Positions 8,080-17,558 of a DNA stretch of 58,489 nt are shown piece after piece. Origin of the DNA: Nitrosomonas sp. PY1. GTDB lineage: Bacteria > Pseudomonadota > Gammaproteobacteria > Burkholderiales > Nitrosomonadaceae. A program made the position numbers and the translations under genes. The notes under the pieces are model-generated. The model was given only the letters and a program-made list of their open reading frames with translations. It was not told where the DNA came from and searched no databases. Every line of letters begins with the position of its first letter. Position 1 is the stretch's first letter. The DNA is taken from the NCBI RefSeq assembly GCF_022836435.1, contig NZ_BQXC01000003.1, positions 1 to 58,489 of the forward strand, given 5' to 3'.

Positions 8080-8391
8080 ATGGCGCTTCGAACCATACCC
8101 ATCCGTCAATCAGGGAACCGCCCCAATTTATTTATGGGAGGTGACCGCGAACTCGTCATGTTTTCTATCTTGATTGCAGCCACATCCATCTTTGTGGCGA
8201 TGGAACTCAAGGCCACGCTCTTTGGCATAGCACTGTGGATTTTTGCACTGTTTGCTTTGCGACTGATGGCTAAAAATGATCCGCAACTGCGTCATGTTTA
8301 CTTACGCCAGATGCAATACAAAAAATACTATCCGGCGCGAAGCACACCCTTCTATGACAATACCCGCCAGCAGGAGAAACAGCATCTATGA
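8080..8391 (+). CDS. trbD: TrbD, VirB3-type inner-membrane protein
   Basis: A 103-residue protein identical in length to RP4 TrbD. The N-terminus IPIRQSGNRPNLFMGGDREL is typical of VirB3/TrbD, followed by two closely spaced membrane helices (residues 25-65) and a basic tail. It is needed for assembly of the T4SS inner-membrane complex and partners the TrbE ATPase. An AGGAGG RBS lies upstream. Its stop overlaps the trbE start as ATGA, so the two are translationally coupled. Confidence 0.92.
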   Translation: MALRTIPIRQSGNRPNLFMGGDRELVMFSILIAATSIFVAMELKATLFGIALWIFALFALRLMAKNDPQLRHVYLRQMQYKKYYPARSTPFYDNTRQQEKQHL

Positions 8392-10922
8392 TTTCCGCTA
8401 TATCCATCCTCATTGCCATTTGTGGGGCAGCATTGCTGTTAATACTGTTTATCCGTATCCGTGATGCAGGCAAAGAACTAAGACTGGATCAACATCGATC
8501 CAAGGAAATGGGTTTTGCCGATTTGCTGGTGTATGCGGCGGTGGTTGAAGATGGCGTGATTGTGGGCAAGAACGGTTCATTGATGGCTTCCTGGATATTC
8601 TGCGGCGATGATACCGCCAGTAGTACCGATATTGAGCGTGAGCGCGTTTCGTTTCGCATTAACCAGGCATTATCCCGATTAGGCAATGGTTGGATGATTC
8701 ATGTGGATGCGATCCGCAAACCTGCGTTAGCGTATTCAGATAAAGCGCTCTCCAATTATTCTGATCCCGTTACCGCTGCCATTGACGAGGAACGGCGCAA
8801 TCTATTTGAACGGATCGGCACAATGTACGAGAGTTGTTTTATCGTATCACTGACCTATTTGCCACCGATGCTGGCGCAACGCAAATTCGTCGAACTGATG
8901 TTTGACGATGACAGTCAAGCACCGGATCAAAAAGCCAGAACGCAAGGACTGCTGGAATATTTCCAGCGAGAATGTGCCAACTTTGAATCCCGATTATCCA
9001 GCGTATTTCAACTGTCGCGCTTAAAAAGTCAAAAGCAGGTCAATGAGGATGGTTCTTTGGTGACACACGATGATTTTCTACAGTGGCTGCAATTATGCGT
9101 AACCGGCCTGGATCATCCAATGGTGTTACCTGCCAATCCCATGTATCTGGATACGCTGCTCGGTGGTCAGGAAATGTGGGGCGGAGTTGTGCCTAAAATT
9201 GGCCGCAATTTCGTTCAAGTGGTCTCGATTGAAGGTTTTCCACTGGAGTCATCGCCTGGCATGTTAAATCTCTTATCTGAATTGCCAGGGGTGTACCGCT
9301 GGTCATCGCGCTTTATCTTCATGGATATGCATGAGGCGGTTAATCATCTGGAAAAATTCCGCAGACGCTGGAAACAAAAAATTCGCGGTTTTTTTGATCA
9401 GGTGTTTAACCTGCAAAGCAGCAACATTGATGAAGACGCGCTCAATATGACTGAAGATGCGCAATCGGCCATTGCTGAGACCAATAGCGGTATGGTAGGG
9501 CAGGGCTACTATACCAGCGTGGTTGTGCTGATGATGGAAGATCGGGCAGCATTGGAAGAAGCCGGGCGAAAGGTAGAGAAAGCCATCAATCATCTGGGCT
9601 TTGCTGCACGGGTTGAAACGATCAACACCATGGATGCCTATCTGGGCAGTCTGCCCGGCCACGGCGTTGAAAATGTGCGCAGACCTCTCATCAATACGAT
9701 GAATCTGGCTGATCTGTTGCCGGTTAATACCATCTGGACAGGTAAGCCAATAGCACCATGTCCGATGTATCCACCCAATTCACCGCCCTTGATGCACTGC
9801 GTCACTCAGGGTGCAACCCCCTTCCGGCTGAATTTGCATGTGCGTGATTTAGGTCACACCTTCATGTTCGGCCCGACAGGCGCGGGTAAATCCACGCACT
9901 TGGCGTTGATTGCCGCACAATTGAGACGTTACCCCGGCATGTCGATTTATTGCTTTGACAAGGGAATGTCGATGTATCCATTGACCCGTGCTGTGGGAGG
10001 TCAGCATTTCACCGTAGCAGGGGATGACGAATCACTATCCTTCTGTCCATTGCAGTTCTTACACACCAAGGGCGATCGTGCCTGGGCGCTGGAATGGATT
10101 TGTTTGATGGTAGAACTCAACGGCATCACAGTCACACCGTTACAGCGCAACGAAATCAGTCATGCCATTGCCAACATGCATCAAAGCGGCTCGCACACCT
10201 TATCGGATTTTCTGGTGACGATCCAGGATGAATCCATACGCGAGTGTCTTCGGCAATACACCATCGACGGCATGATGGGTCATTTGCTCGATGCTGAAGC
10301 CGACGGATTGGATCTCTCATCATTCACCACCTTCGAGATCGAGGAATTGATGAATCTCGGTGATAAATATGCACTGCCGACTTTGCTATATCTGTTTCGC
10401 CGTATCGAGCGCAGCCTGCATGGTCAGCCTTCCGCCATTATTCTGGATGAAGCCTGGCTGATGCTGGGACACCCGGTGTTTCGCGCCAAGATCAGGGAAT
10501 GGCTCAAAGTCATGCGTAAAAACAACTGTCTGGTGTTGATGGCAACGCAAAGTCTGTCGGACGCCGCAAACAGTGGCATTCTCGATGTTATTGTTGAGTC
10601 CACCGCCACCAAGATATTTCTACCCAATGTATTTGCACGTGATGAAGAAGCCTCCGCACTTTATCGGCGCATGGGTCTCAATTCACGCCAGATCGAGATT
10701 CTGGCTTCCGCTATTCCTAAAAAGCAATATTACACCGTGTCTGAGAACGGCAGGCGACTCTATGACCTGGCGCTTGGCCCATTGGCGCTGGCATTTGTGG
10801 GGTCTACGGATAAGGAATCAATCGCCACCATTAAAAACCTGTGCGACAAATACGGGGACAAGTGGGTTAGCGAGTGGTTGGCGATCAAAGGGTTAACGTT
10901 ATCTGACTATGGAGTGGCTTGA
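8388..10922 (+). CDS. trbE: TrbE, VirB4-type ATPase
   Basis: An 844-residue VirB4/TrbE family ATPase (RP4 TrbE is 852). The first 25 residues form a membrane helix. The N-terminal CagE/VirB4 domain is followed by a RecA-like domain with Walker A GPTGAGKST near residue 495 and Walker B AIILDEAWLML near 680-692. It energises pilus biogenesis and substrate transfer. It overlaps trbD at the start and trbF at the stop (TGATG). Confidence 0.96.
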   Translation: MISAISILIAICGAALLLILFIRIRDAGKELRLDQHRSKEMGFADLLVYAAVVEDGVIVGKNGSLMASWIFCGDDTASSTDIERERVSFRINQALSRLGNGWMIHVDAIRKPALAYSDKALSNYSDPVTAAIDEERRNLFERIGTMYESCFIVSLTYLPPMLAQRKFVELMFDDDSQAPDQKARTQGLLEYFQRECANFESRLSSVFQLSRLKSQKQVNEDGSLVTHDDFLQWLQLCVTGLDHPMVLPANPMYLDTLLGGQEMWGGVVPKIGRNFVQVVSIEGFPLESSPGMLNLLSELPGVYRWSSRFIFMDMHEAVNHLEKFRRRWKQKIRGFFDQVFNLQSSNIDEDALNMTEDAQSAIAETNSGMVGQGYYTSVVVLMMEDRAALEEAGRKVEKAINHLGFAARVETINTMDAYLGSLPGHGVENVRRPLINTMNLADLLPVNTIWTGKPIAPCPMYPPNSPPLMHCVTQGATPFRLNLHVRDLGHTFMFGPTGAGKSTHLALIAAQLRRYPGMSIYCFDKGMSMYPLTRAVGGQHFTVAGDDESLSFCPLQFLHTKGDRAWALEWICLMVELNGITVTPLQRNEISHAIANMHQSGSHTLSDFLVTIQDESIRECLRQYTIDGMMGHLLDAEADGLDLSSFTTFEIEELMNLGDKYALPTLLYLFRRIERSLHGQPSAIILDEAWLMLGHPVFRAKIREWLKVMRKNNCLVLMATQSLSDAANSGILDVIVESTATKIFLPNVFARDEEASALYRRMGLNSRQIEILASAIPKKQYYTVSENGRRLYDLALGPLALAFVGSTDKESIATIKNLCDKYGDKWVSEWLAIKGLTLSDYGVA

Positions 10923-11698
10923 TGAGTGTAATCAGTGATTTTTTTAAATTAAGAATTGCCGGAAAAATCAAGTCGAACAATCAAATCCGTGAGGATTATG
11001 AGTTTATGGAAGGAGGTCGCCGCTCCGGTGAAAATGAAAACCCCTATCTGTCAGCACGGCGTACCTGGAATGATCACATGCGCGGGATTCAGGCTTCGCG
11101 CAATATGTGGCAAATGTTAGCCCTTCTTTGTTTATTGATTGCGCTGGCAGGAGTGGGTGGAGTCATTGCTATCGGCAGTCAATCCAAGTTTGTTCCGTAT
11201 GTGGTGCAGGTCAACAAGCTCGGTGAGGCGATCGCGGTTTCGCGTGCGGATATCGCAGCTGTAGCCGATCAGCGCGTTGTACATGCATCAATAGCAGCGT
11301 TCATCAATGATTTGCGCATGGTCACACCGGACATTGCTTTGCAGCGCAAAGCCATCTTTCGAGCCTATGCCATGCTATCCAATAACGATCCGGCTACGGC
11401 AAAAGCCAATGAGTGGTTCAACAGTCATGAGACAAGTAGTCCTTTCAAACGTGCTGAAACACAAACCGTCAATGTTGAAATCATATCGGTGATACCCCAA
11501 TCACCGGAGACTTGGCAGGTCGACTGGCTGGAGAAAATCTATGACCGACAAGGGCACTTAACCGAGCCGCCTTTCAAGATGCGTGCTTTATTGAGAGTCT
11601 ATAACAAGCCGACAACCCAAAGCACAACCGAAGAACAGATCCGAAATAATCCGTTGGGTATTTATATCCAGGATTTCTCCTGGTCGAAACAAACATAA
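10922..11698 (+). CDS. trbF: TrbF, VirB8-like inner-membrane protein
   Basis: A bitopic protein of about 258 residues. It has a cytoplasmic N-terminus, one membrane helix near residues 60-82 (MLALLCLLIALAGVGGVIAIG), and a periplasmic VirB8-like domain with the conserved region around the EWFN and WQVDW segments. RP4 TrbF is 260 residues. VirB8/TrbF nucleates the T4SS core. I chose the ATG at 10922, which overlaps the trbE stop, over the TTG one codon earlier. Confidence 0.92.
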   Translation: MSVISDFFKLRIAGKIKSNNQIREDYEFMEGGRRSGENENPYLSARRTWNDHMRGIQASRNMWQMLALLCLLIALAGVGGVIAIGSQSKFVPYVVQVNKLGEAIAVSRADIAAVADQRVVHASIAAFINDLRMVTPDIALQRKAIFRAYAMLSNNDPATAKANEWFNSHETSSPFKRAETQTVNVEIISVIPQSPETWQVDWLEKIYDRQGHLTEPPFKMRALLRVYNKPTTQSTTEEQIRNNPLGIYIQDFSWSKQT

Positions 11699-11712
11699 AG
11701 GGATTACTCATC

Positions 11713-12621
11713 ATGAAACCGTTACTCTCTTTAAGTACGCTGGGCATGTTGATTATGTCTATTGGACTCACTACTCCAAGTTATGCCAATGGTTTATCTG
11801 AGGCGTATTTCACTGATAAGAACCCGCAATTAACCCCGCAGGAACGCGCTGCTATTGATCTGGCGAAGAAATGGCAGGCAAGCAACCCTACGGGAACAAA
11901 GCCGGTCGCCGGTCCGGATGGTTCTATTCGTTTTCTGTTTGGCTCGCTGCAACCTAGTATCGTCTGTGCAGTATTGCAGGTATGCGATATTGAATTGCAG
12001 CCGGGGGAGCAGGTGAATTCCATCCACCTGGGCGATCAGGCGCGTTGGCTGGTTGAACCGGCTGTGACAGGGCAGGGGGCTCTAGAGGTACAACATTTAA
12101 TTATAAAACCCCTGGATGTGGGTCTGGAGACATCGCTTGTTGTTACGACTAACCGGCGCACATATCACATGCGATTGCGATCTCACCGACGCGATTTCAT
12201 GCCGAGAGTGGGCTTTACTTATCCCGAGGATGCGATTGCCAAATGGGATGCCATCAAGACCCGTGAGAGCCATGCGATGGACATCAGAAAGGCCAATACG
12301 ATAGCGCAAACCGGAGAATATCTGGGTAATCTGGATTTCGCGTATGCGGTGACTGGTGATGCCGCCTGGAAGCCGTTGCGTGTCTATAACGACGGTCAGA
12401 AAACCATTATACAAATGCCTAGCATCATGGCACAGACAGAAGCACCGACTTTGCTATTGCTGAACAAAGAAGGCGGAATTTTTAGCGATGATGAAACGGT
12501 CATGGTGAATTATCGTTTGCAGGGTGATCGCTATATCGTGGATACGGTGTTTGACAAGGCGATCCTGATTGCGGGAGTGGGCGGCAATCAAAGCCGGGTG
12601 ACGATTACGCGGGGGAATTGA
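11713..12621 (+). CDS. trbG: TrbG, VirB9-like outer-membrane-complex protein
   Basis: A 302-residue secreted protein (RP4 TrbG is 297). A signal peptide with cleavage near PSYA-N (residue 25) is followed by the VirB9/TrbG domain. This includes FLFGSLQPSIVCAVLQVCDI and the C-terminal beta-rich part that contacts the lipoprotein and VirB10-like partner. With TrbH and TrbI it should form the envelope-spanning core channel. RBS AAGGGA lies 9 nt before the ATG; the stop overlaps trbH. Confidence 0.93.
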   Translation: MKPLLSLSTLGMLIMSIGLTTPSYANGLSEAYFTDKNPQLTPQERAAIDLAKKWQASNPTGTKPVAGPDGSIRFLFGSLQPSIVCAVLQVCDIELQPGEQVNSIHLGDQARWLVEPAVTGQGALEVQHLIIKPLDVGLETSLVVTTNRRTYHMRLRSHRRDFMPRVGFTYPEDAIAKWDAIKTRESHAMDIRKANTIAQTGEYLGNLDFAYAVTGDAAWKPLRVYNDGQKTIIQMPSIMAQTEAPTLLLLNKEGGIFSDDETVMVNYRLQGDRYIVDTVFDKAILIAGVGGNQSRVTITRGN

Positions 12622-13142
12622 TGATGAATAAAATGATCACCGCATCCAACTCTATTTTTATCTTCACGTTGGTTTTATTGCTATTGGATGGTTGTGCCAC
12701 GCAACCGTATGGCAATTTTATTCAAAATCCGTCAATCGTAACCAGCAAAGTCATGGCCGATGATGCAACCGCCCAGATAGTGCGACTGTATCCGGCTGCA
12801 AATACGCAATTTAATCTGCGTCATACGGTTAATGACCCGTTTGGCCATGCCTTGATCGAGAATCTGCGCGTTGCAGGGTTTGCGGTTCAGGAGAGAATCA
12901 ATTCAGATAATTCCCTTTTTGTTTCAAAAAATCTGATGGGCGGCAGCCTTCCGGACATCGCTATTAATCATGAGGCAGATGGTGCCAGTCAACCGACAGG
13001 ATTAGCATTGAGTTACATAATTGACCAGTCGGGTGATTTGTACCATGTCAATATTACGATTGACGATACGCGATTCTCACGTGCATTTGTGGCACAGGCA
13101 GACAGTGTTCATCCTGCCGGTCTTTGGGTAAGAAAAGAATAA
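12621..13142 (+). CDS. trbH: TrbH, outer-membrane lipoprotein of the T4SS core
   Basis: About 173 residues from the ATG that overlaps the trbG stop (TGATG). A hydrophobic signal ends in the lipobox LLDGC, acylated Cys near residue 25. The rest is a soluble periplasmic domain of the TrbH type (RP4 TrbH is 160 residues). It is the functional counterpart of VirB7 and should anchor the TrbG/TrbI core in the outer membrane. Confidence 0.88.
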   Translation: MMNKMITASNSIFIFTLVLLLLDGCATQPYGNFIQNPSIVTSKVMADDATAQIVRLYPAANTQFNLRHTVNDPFGHALIENLRVAGFAVQERINSDNSLFVSKNLMGGSLPDIAINHEADGASQPTGLALSYIIDQSGDLYHVNITIDDTRFSRAFVAQADSVHPAGLWVRKE

Positions 13143-13155
13143 GAGGGTAGGGGAG

Positions 13156-14568
13156 ATGTTGACCAATTCAAAACTCTTATCACCCGATTCGTCACCGGAT
13201 GTAGTCGCAAGAAGCGCCGGTGTGCGACGCGTTAATAACCTTCCGATTGTAATTTTTGGCGCGATTATGCTGATATTCATGTTGCTGATGATGATCGTCG
13301 CCATGAATCGCGCAGCTGAGCGAGGCCAATACGATTCTGATGCCAATAGTGATATTCAGTCGAGCAATTCCTTTGCTTCCCTGATTGCCAAAGACTATAT
13401 CGGCGGCATTATAGAACCAAAAACCCAGCCTATAATTCCTGAACCATCCACAAAATCATCGATGCAGGGAATCATCATTGAGCGGCCATCAGATCTGGAT
13501 AGGCCGCCTCTGCCGCCAACCCTGAATGCAGTTACTGATCCCTCGCATCATGCTGACATCGAGCATATTCGGATGCTGAAACGCCAGCAACTGGAAGAAG
13601 CGATCAAGGCCAAAACAAATGTGAATGTGATTGCACCCAGAAGTACAGGATCATCGCCGGATTTAACCAACGCTGGTGCACCTAAAACGCGCGAAGAAAT
13701 GTTGGCAAAATTGGCATCAGTGCGTCAACAGATCGATGCAAATCTGCGTGAAGATCCAACGGCTGCCTATCATGCGCGTCTGGCGCGGTTGAGACAGGAT
13801 GGAGGATCGAGTGTAGTGGGAGGAATGGGAGCGGGTAGAAGTGATGAATTCATGGACGATGGCGCCCCTCGTTTGCTGGATGATGATGTTGGCAGGCAGG
13901 CTCAAGATTATTCTCGTTTTGATTCGGCAAAAGGGGATGCACGCTGGAATCTGGATAGTGAAGTCAGAAAACCTTCTACACCGTATGTCTTGCAAACTGG
14001 CTTTGTTATCCCCGCAACCCTGATATCCGGTATTAATTCCAGTCTGCCGGGACAGATCATGGCACAGGTGAGTCAGCATATTTATGATTCTCCGATAGGT
14101 AAATGGCGTTTGATTCCACAAGGCTCAAGGCTGGTGGGTACGTATTCCAGCGAAGTGGAGTTCGGTCAGGCACGTGTGCTGGTCGTCTGGCAGCGCATCA
14201 TCTTTCCGGATGGCAAGACCATGGATATCGGTGCCATGCCGGGTGCTGACGGAGTGGGTTATGCTGGATTTCGCGATCAGGTCAATAACCATTACCTGCG
14301 CATCTTTGGTTCAGCCCTGGTTATGTCAGCCATTGTGGCCGGTTCCACTTACAGCCAGCGTGATTCAGGCGGTGCGTTCGGGCGGCAAAATGCCGGTAGC
14401 ATCATGAGTCAATCGCTGGGTCAGCAATTGGGATTGGTAACAGCCAATCTTATTCGCAAAAACCTGAATATCTCACCCACACTTGAAATCAGGCCGGGAT
14501 ATCGCTTTAACATTATTGTTACCAAAGACATGAAGTTTTCCAAACCGTATCAATCATTTGATTATTAA
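13156..14568 (+). CDS. trbI: TrbI, VirB10-like core scaffold
   Basis: A 470-residue VirB10/TrbI protein (RP4 TrbI is 463). It has a cytoplasmic N-terminal tail and one membrane helix at residues 30-55. A proline- and charge-rich periplasmic linker follows, then the conserved C-terminal beta-barrel-type domain (YVLQTGFVIPATLISGINS, GSRLVGTYSSEVEFGQARVLVVW). It spans both membranes and passes the ATP-driven signal to the outer-membrane pore. AGGGGAG precedes the ATG. Confidence 0.94.
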   Translation: MLTNSKLLSPDSSPDVVARSAGVRRVNNLPIVIFGAIMLIFMLLMMIVAMNRAAERGQYDSDANSDIQSSNSFASLIAKDYIGGIIEPKTQPIIPEPSTKSSMQGIIIERPSDLDRPPLPPTLNAVTDPSHHADIEHIRMLKRQQLEEAIKAKTNVNVIAPRSTGSSPDLTNAGAPKTREEMLAKLASVRQQIDANLREDPTAAYHARLARLRQDGGSSVVGGMGAGRSDEFMDDGAPRLLDDDVGRQAQDYSRFDSAKGDARWNLDSEVRKPSTPYVLQTGFVIPATLISGINSSLPGQIMAQVSQHIYDSPIGKWRLIPQGSRLVGTYSSEVEFGQARVLVVWQRIIFPDGKTMDIGAMPGADGVGYAGFRDQVNNHYLRIFGSALVMSAIVAGSTYSQRDSGGAFGRQNAGSIMSQSLGQQLGLVTANLIRKNLNISPTLEIRPGYRFNIIVTKDMKFSKPYQSFDY

Positions 14569-14586
14569 TAACCGGAGCTATCAATT

Positions 14587-15387
14587 ATGACAAGCAGTAA
14601 AAATCTAGCTATCCAATGGATCATAATATTACTCGTTCTGGGTATTGTAGGCTATCCATCGGTGATTAAAGCTGGTGGGATGGCAGTCATTGATATGGCG
14701 AATGTGAAACAAACCACGATTACCGCGCTTGAGGCAATAGAACAGACACAAAAGCAAATAGAGCAGTATCAGACTCAATTGCAGCAATATGAGAACATGA
14801 TCCGAAATACCGTGGCACCACCTGCTTATGTCTGGGCGAAAGTGGAGTATGCGATGAACAAGCTCATCAATTTGACCAATACCATACGCTATTATGAGCA
14901 GCAGTATGGCGGGCTGGATAGTTATATGCAACGGTTTCGCAATGTTGAATATTATCGCAGTTCCCCTTGCTTTACTTTGCAGGAAAAATGCAATGAAGGT
15001 GCCTGGAAGCTATTGAAGGAGGGACAAAATACCAGTACGGATGCGCAAAAAAGTGCCAATGATTCGCTCTTGCGAGGCTTAAGTGAACATCAAAATCAGA
15101 TTCCGCTGGATGCGGCTCACCTACAAATCCTGCAACAAAAAACCGAATCTGCGCAGGGACAAATGGAAGCCCTGCAATATGCCAATCAATTGGCCGCATA
15201 TCAGGCAAACCAGTTGCTGCAGATGCGTCAGATGCTGATTGCACAGCATAATGCCACCAATACGCAAAGTCAGGCCGAGGTAGATCAAAAGGCCATGCAA
15301 CAGGCTGCACGTGAGGCAGCAACCAAACGATTGAGTCCTGAAATATTACCTGCTGGTAGAAATTGGTCTGTAAGAGACGCCTTTTAA
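14587..15387 (+). CDS. trbJ: TrbJ, VirB5-like minor pilus component
   Basis: A 266-residue secreted protein with a signal peptide (hydrophobic residues 9-30) and a long helical, Gln-rich body (QTQKQIEQYQTQLQQYENM near residue 55) typical of TrbJ/VirB5. RP4 TrbJ is 258 residues. VirB5-type proteins sit at the pilus tip and mediate donor-recipient contact. It lies directly before trbK, as in RP4. Confidence 0.9.
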   Translation: MTSSKNLAIQWIIILLVLGIVGYPSVIKAGGMAVIDMANVKQTTITALEAIEQTQKQIEQYQTQLQQYENMIRNTVAPPAYVWAKVEYAMNKLINLTNTIRYYEQQYGGLDSYMQRFRNVEYYRSSPCFTLQEKCNEGAWKLLKEGQNTSTDAQKSANDSLLRGLSEHQNQIPLDAAHLQILQQKTESAQGQMEALQYANQLAAYQANQLLQMRQMLIAQHNATNTQSQAEVDQKAMQQAAREAATKRLSPEILPAGRNWSVRDAF

Positions 15388-15410
15388 AACACTAATCAAA
15401 GGAGAGAGTC

Positions 15411-15611
15411 ATGAAAACAATCAACATGTTGATAATTGCCATTATTGCGATTTCAGTATCGGTTTTAACTGGATGTGAAAAAACCGATGGTCAGCTTAAA
15501 TTGAAGGAGCCTAGAAAAGAATTAAGTGAGATGCCACCTGGAATTAGGTGGACTGTTAACGGACCAGTTGATGAATCGGGAAAGCCAATTGAATTAGAGG
15601 AGGCAAAATAG
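15411..15611 (+). CDS. trbK: TrbK-like entry-exclusion lipoprotein
   Basis: A 66-residue lipoprotein with signal and lipobox VLTGC (Cys near residue 22) and a short acidic tail. RP4 TrbK is a 69-residue lipoprotein at the same place in the operon and causes entry exclusion against related plasmids. The sequence is too short for firm homology; size, lipobox and position decide the call. Strong RBS AAAGGAGAG. Confidence 0.75.
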   Translation: MKTINMLIIAIIAISVSVLTGCEKTDGQLKLKEPRKELSEMPPGIRWTVNGPVDESGKPIELEEAK

Positions 15612-15657
15612 TTATTGGCCTTAAATCATTTGCGGGAAAAATTTAGAGATCAAGCGC

Positions 15658-16749
15658 ATGCACAAATTGAATATAGCTATTTTTTTTATTGCTTTGCTTC
15701 TGCTGCTTCTTTCTACAAAAGCATCCGCTGAGCTGGCGTATATTGACCCAGCAACTAATCAGAGTGTTCTGGATCAAGTGGTATATAAATTCTGGACAAA
15801 GGTTAAGGCTTGGCAAAACATTATCCAGGGTGCAGCCGAGCGTTTGTTCTGGACGCTGGTATTGATTTCAATGGTGTGGACATTTGGCATGATGCTGTTA
15901 CGCAAGGCCGATATTGGTGATTTTTTCGCCGAATTTACTCGTTTTATTATCTTTACAGGTTTCTACTTCTGGCTGCTGACCAATGCCGTATCAGGCCACA
16001 ATATTGCAGGGACTATCATTGACTCGATGCAGCAATTAGGTGGCACGGCTGCTGGTCTTCCAAGTGGTTCAAGTCATACTAGTATTGTTAATACAGGCAT
16101 TTTAATCTGGAATCAATCCATCAATAATTTGAATATCCTGGATCCCATTGATAGCTTAATCGGTCTCATTATGTCATTAATTATTCTGATTATATTGACT
16201 GTAATTGCAGTCAATATGCTGCTCTTGCTAATTTCATCCTGGGTGTTGATGTATGCGGGTATCTTTTTACTTGGCTTTGGCGGAGCGCGTTGGACATCCG
16301 ACATCGCCATTAACTACTTTAAAACGGTACTGAGTATCGGTATTCAGCTATTTGTGATGCTCCTGATTGTTGGTATTGGTAGTGACCTGTTATCCAGTTT
16401 TTACGCCAAAATGGGTAAAAATGTTCTGAATTATGAAGAACTGGCGGTTATGCTGATTTTTACGATTGCATTTTTTGTGTTGATTTCCAGGTTGCCATTG
16501 TTACTGGCTGGCATTATAACGGGTAGTAGCATAGGCTCGAGCGCTGGAATTGGCAGCTATGGCGCCGGTGGTTTTATGGCAGCGGCCGGGACAGCGGCGG
16601 CAGTTGCATCTTATGGTGGCACACTGGCAGCCGGTCGGTTAGCAGCGGCAAGAAGTACGGGACCCGATGCTTTACGTAGCGCTATTGAAAAGGGTCAGGC
16701 TCAGGAGTCTGCGGGTATGAACAATATTTCGCAAGGAGACGGTAAATAA
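15658..16749 (+). CDS. trbL: TrbL, VirB6-like polytopic channel protein
   Basis: A 363-residue membrane protein with a signal-like N-terminus, about six membrane segments (residues about 60-300), and a Gly/Ala/Ser-rich C-terminal tail after residue 295 (GSSIGSSAGIGSYGAGGF). This is the TrbL/VirB6 plan; RP4 TrbL is longer (528), so the tail is shortened. It forms part of the inner-membrane channel. The stop TAA overlaps a nine-codon ORF that leads into trbN. Confidence 0.9.
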   Translation: MHKLNIAIFFIALLLLLLSTKASAELAYIDPATNQSVLDQVVYKFWTKVKAWQNIIQGAAERLFWTLVLISMVWTFGMMLLRKADIGDFFAEFTRFIIFTGFYFWLLTNAVSGHNIAGTIIDSMQQLGGTAAGLPSGSSHTSIVNTGILIWNQSINNLNILDPIDSLIGLIMSLIILIILTVIAVNMLLLLISSWVLMYAGIFLLGFGGARWTSDIAINYFKTVLSIGIQLFVMLLIVGIGSDLLSSFYAKMGKNVLNYEELAVMLIFTIAFFVLISRLPLLLAGIITGSSIGSSAGIGSYGAGGFMAAAGTAAAVASYGGTLAAGRLAAARSTGPDALRSAIEKGQAQESAGMNNISQGDGK

Positions 16750-16778
16750 TGGATAAGGCATTTAATCGATTCGATTGA
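16749..16778 (+). other. Nine-codon ORF bridging trbL and trbN
   Basis: The ATG overlaps the trbL stop (TAATG). The ORF encodes MDKAFNRFD and its TGA overlaps the trbN ATG (TGATG). No separate RBS is visible for trbN. I infer it relays ribosomes from trbL to trbN (translational coupling). Otherwise it is the remains of a longer trbN N-terminus after a frameshift. Confidence 0.4.
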
Positions 16779-17221
16779 TGATGGATTTGCCACCGGATAT
16801 GCAAGAAAGGGTAGTGTGTTCAATTACTGCCGCCATCAAGTATGAAATACCAGCCAATATCTTGCTGGCGATAGCCGAAAAAGAGGGCGGCAAACCGGGG
16901 CAATGGGTGCGTAACAGTAACGGTACTCACGACGTCGGCTCGATGCAGTTTAATACCGGGTATCTTCAGGATTTATCCAAATATGGAATCACGCCTGCTC
17001 ATGTAGCCAATGCGGGTTGTTATGCCTATGATCTGGCCGCATGGCGTGTGCGGCTACATATCAAAAATGATAAAGGCGATATCTGGACGAAAGCAGCCAA
17101 TTATCATTCGCGTACTCCAAAATATAATTCAAAGTATCGAGCTGATTTGATTGCCAAGTCTGTAAAATGGGCGGATTGGTTGGAAGAACGCTTTCCTTCG
17201 TCAAATGCCAATAATAAGTAA
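16778..17221 (+). CDS. trbN: TrbN, lytic transglycosylase (VirB1-like)
   Basis: About 147 residues with a lysozyme-like fold signature: NILLAIAEKEGGKPG containing the catalytic Glu near residue 36, followed by DVGSMQFN, the standard G-x-MQ block, and a conserved AANYHSRTP segment. It should open the murein sacculus for the conjugation channel. RP4 places trbM and trbN after trbL; trbM is absent here. The TTG at 16775 is also possible, but the ATG overlapping the upstream mini-ORF stop is the likelier start. Confidence 0.88.
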   Translation: MMDLPPDMQERVVCSITAAIKYEIPANILLAIAEKEGGKPGQWVRNSNGTHDVGSMQFNTGYLQDLSKYGITPAHVANAGCYAYDLAAWRVRLHIKNDKGDIWTKAANYHSRTPKYNSKYRADLIAKSVKWADWLEERFPSSNANNK

Positions 17222-17558
17222 TAAATCTTTTCCACAAAATTTGTGGATAAATCTGTAGATGAATGCGCTAAGTCTAGAGGGATAATAGACTCCTGATTGG
17301 TGCCTTAAATGAAAGCAGAAAAATTACATGACAATGTTTGTCAAACCAGAGAATCTGCTATAACCGATATACGAGTGTACATGATTTAGTCATTCTTCTT
17401 TAACATCTGTTAGATATGCAAGGAGGGGGGCATCATGTCTAAATTTCCTATGAAGCCACATTGACACAACTTATCTAACCGATACTGATTACAAGTATTA
17501 ATCCAACCATAGCTTATTGGATTTCTTTCATAACAATTAGGATCATCGCTGTGGATTT
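17222..17558. other. Gene-poor gap with palindrome and DnaA box
   Basis: Just after trbN, TCCACAAA-A-TTTGTGGA (17231-17247) is a perfect 17-bp palindrome whose right arm overlaps the DnaA box TGTGGATAA (17242-17250). It could end both convergent transcripts, although no T-run follows. Further on, a nine-codon ORF at 17435 has a strong AAGGAGGGGGG RBS but no extension. I see no other gene. The gap marks the border between the Trb operon and the cargo region. Confidence 0.45.

Noticed and set aside
17435..17464. Nine-codon ORF with a very strong RBS
   Set aside because: Too short to call a gene and no coupling to a downstream gene; perhaps the remains of a deleted gene.
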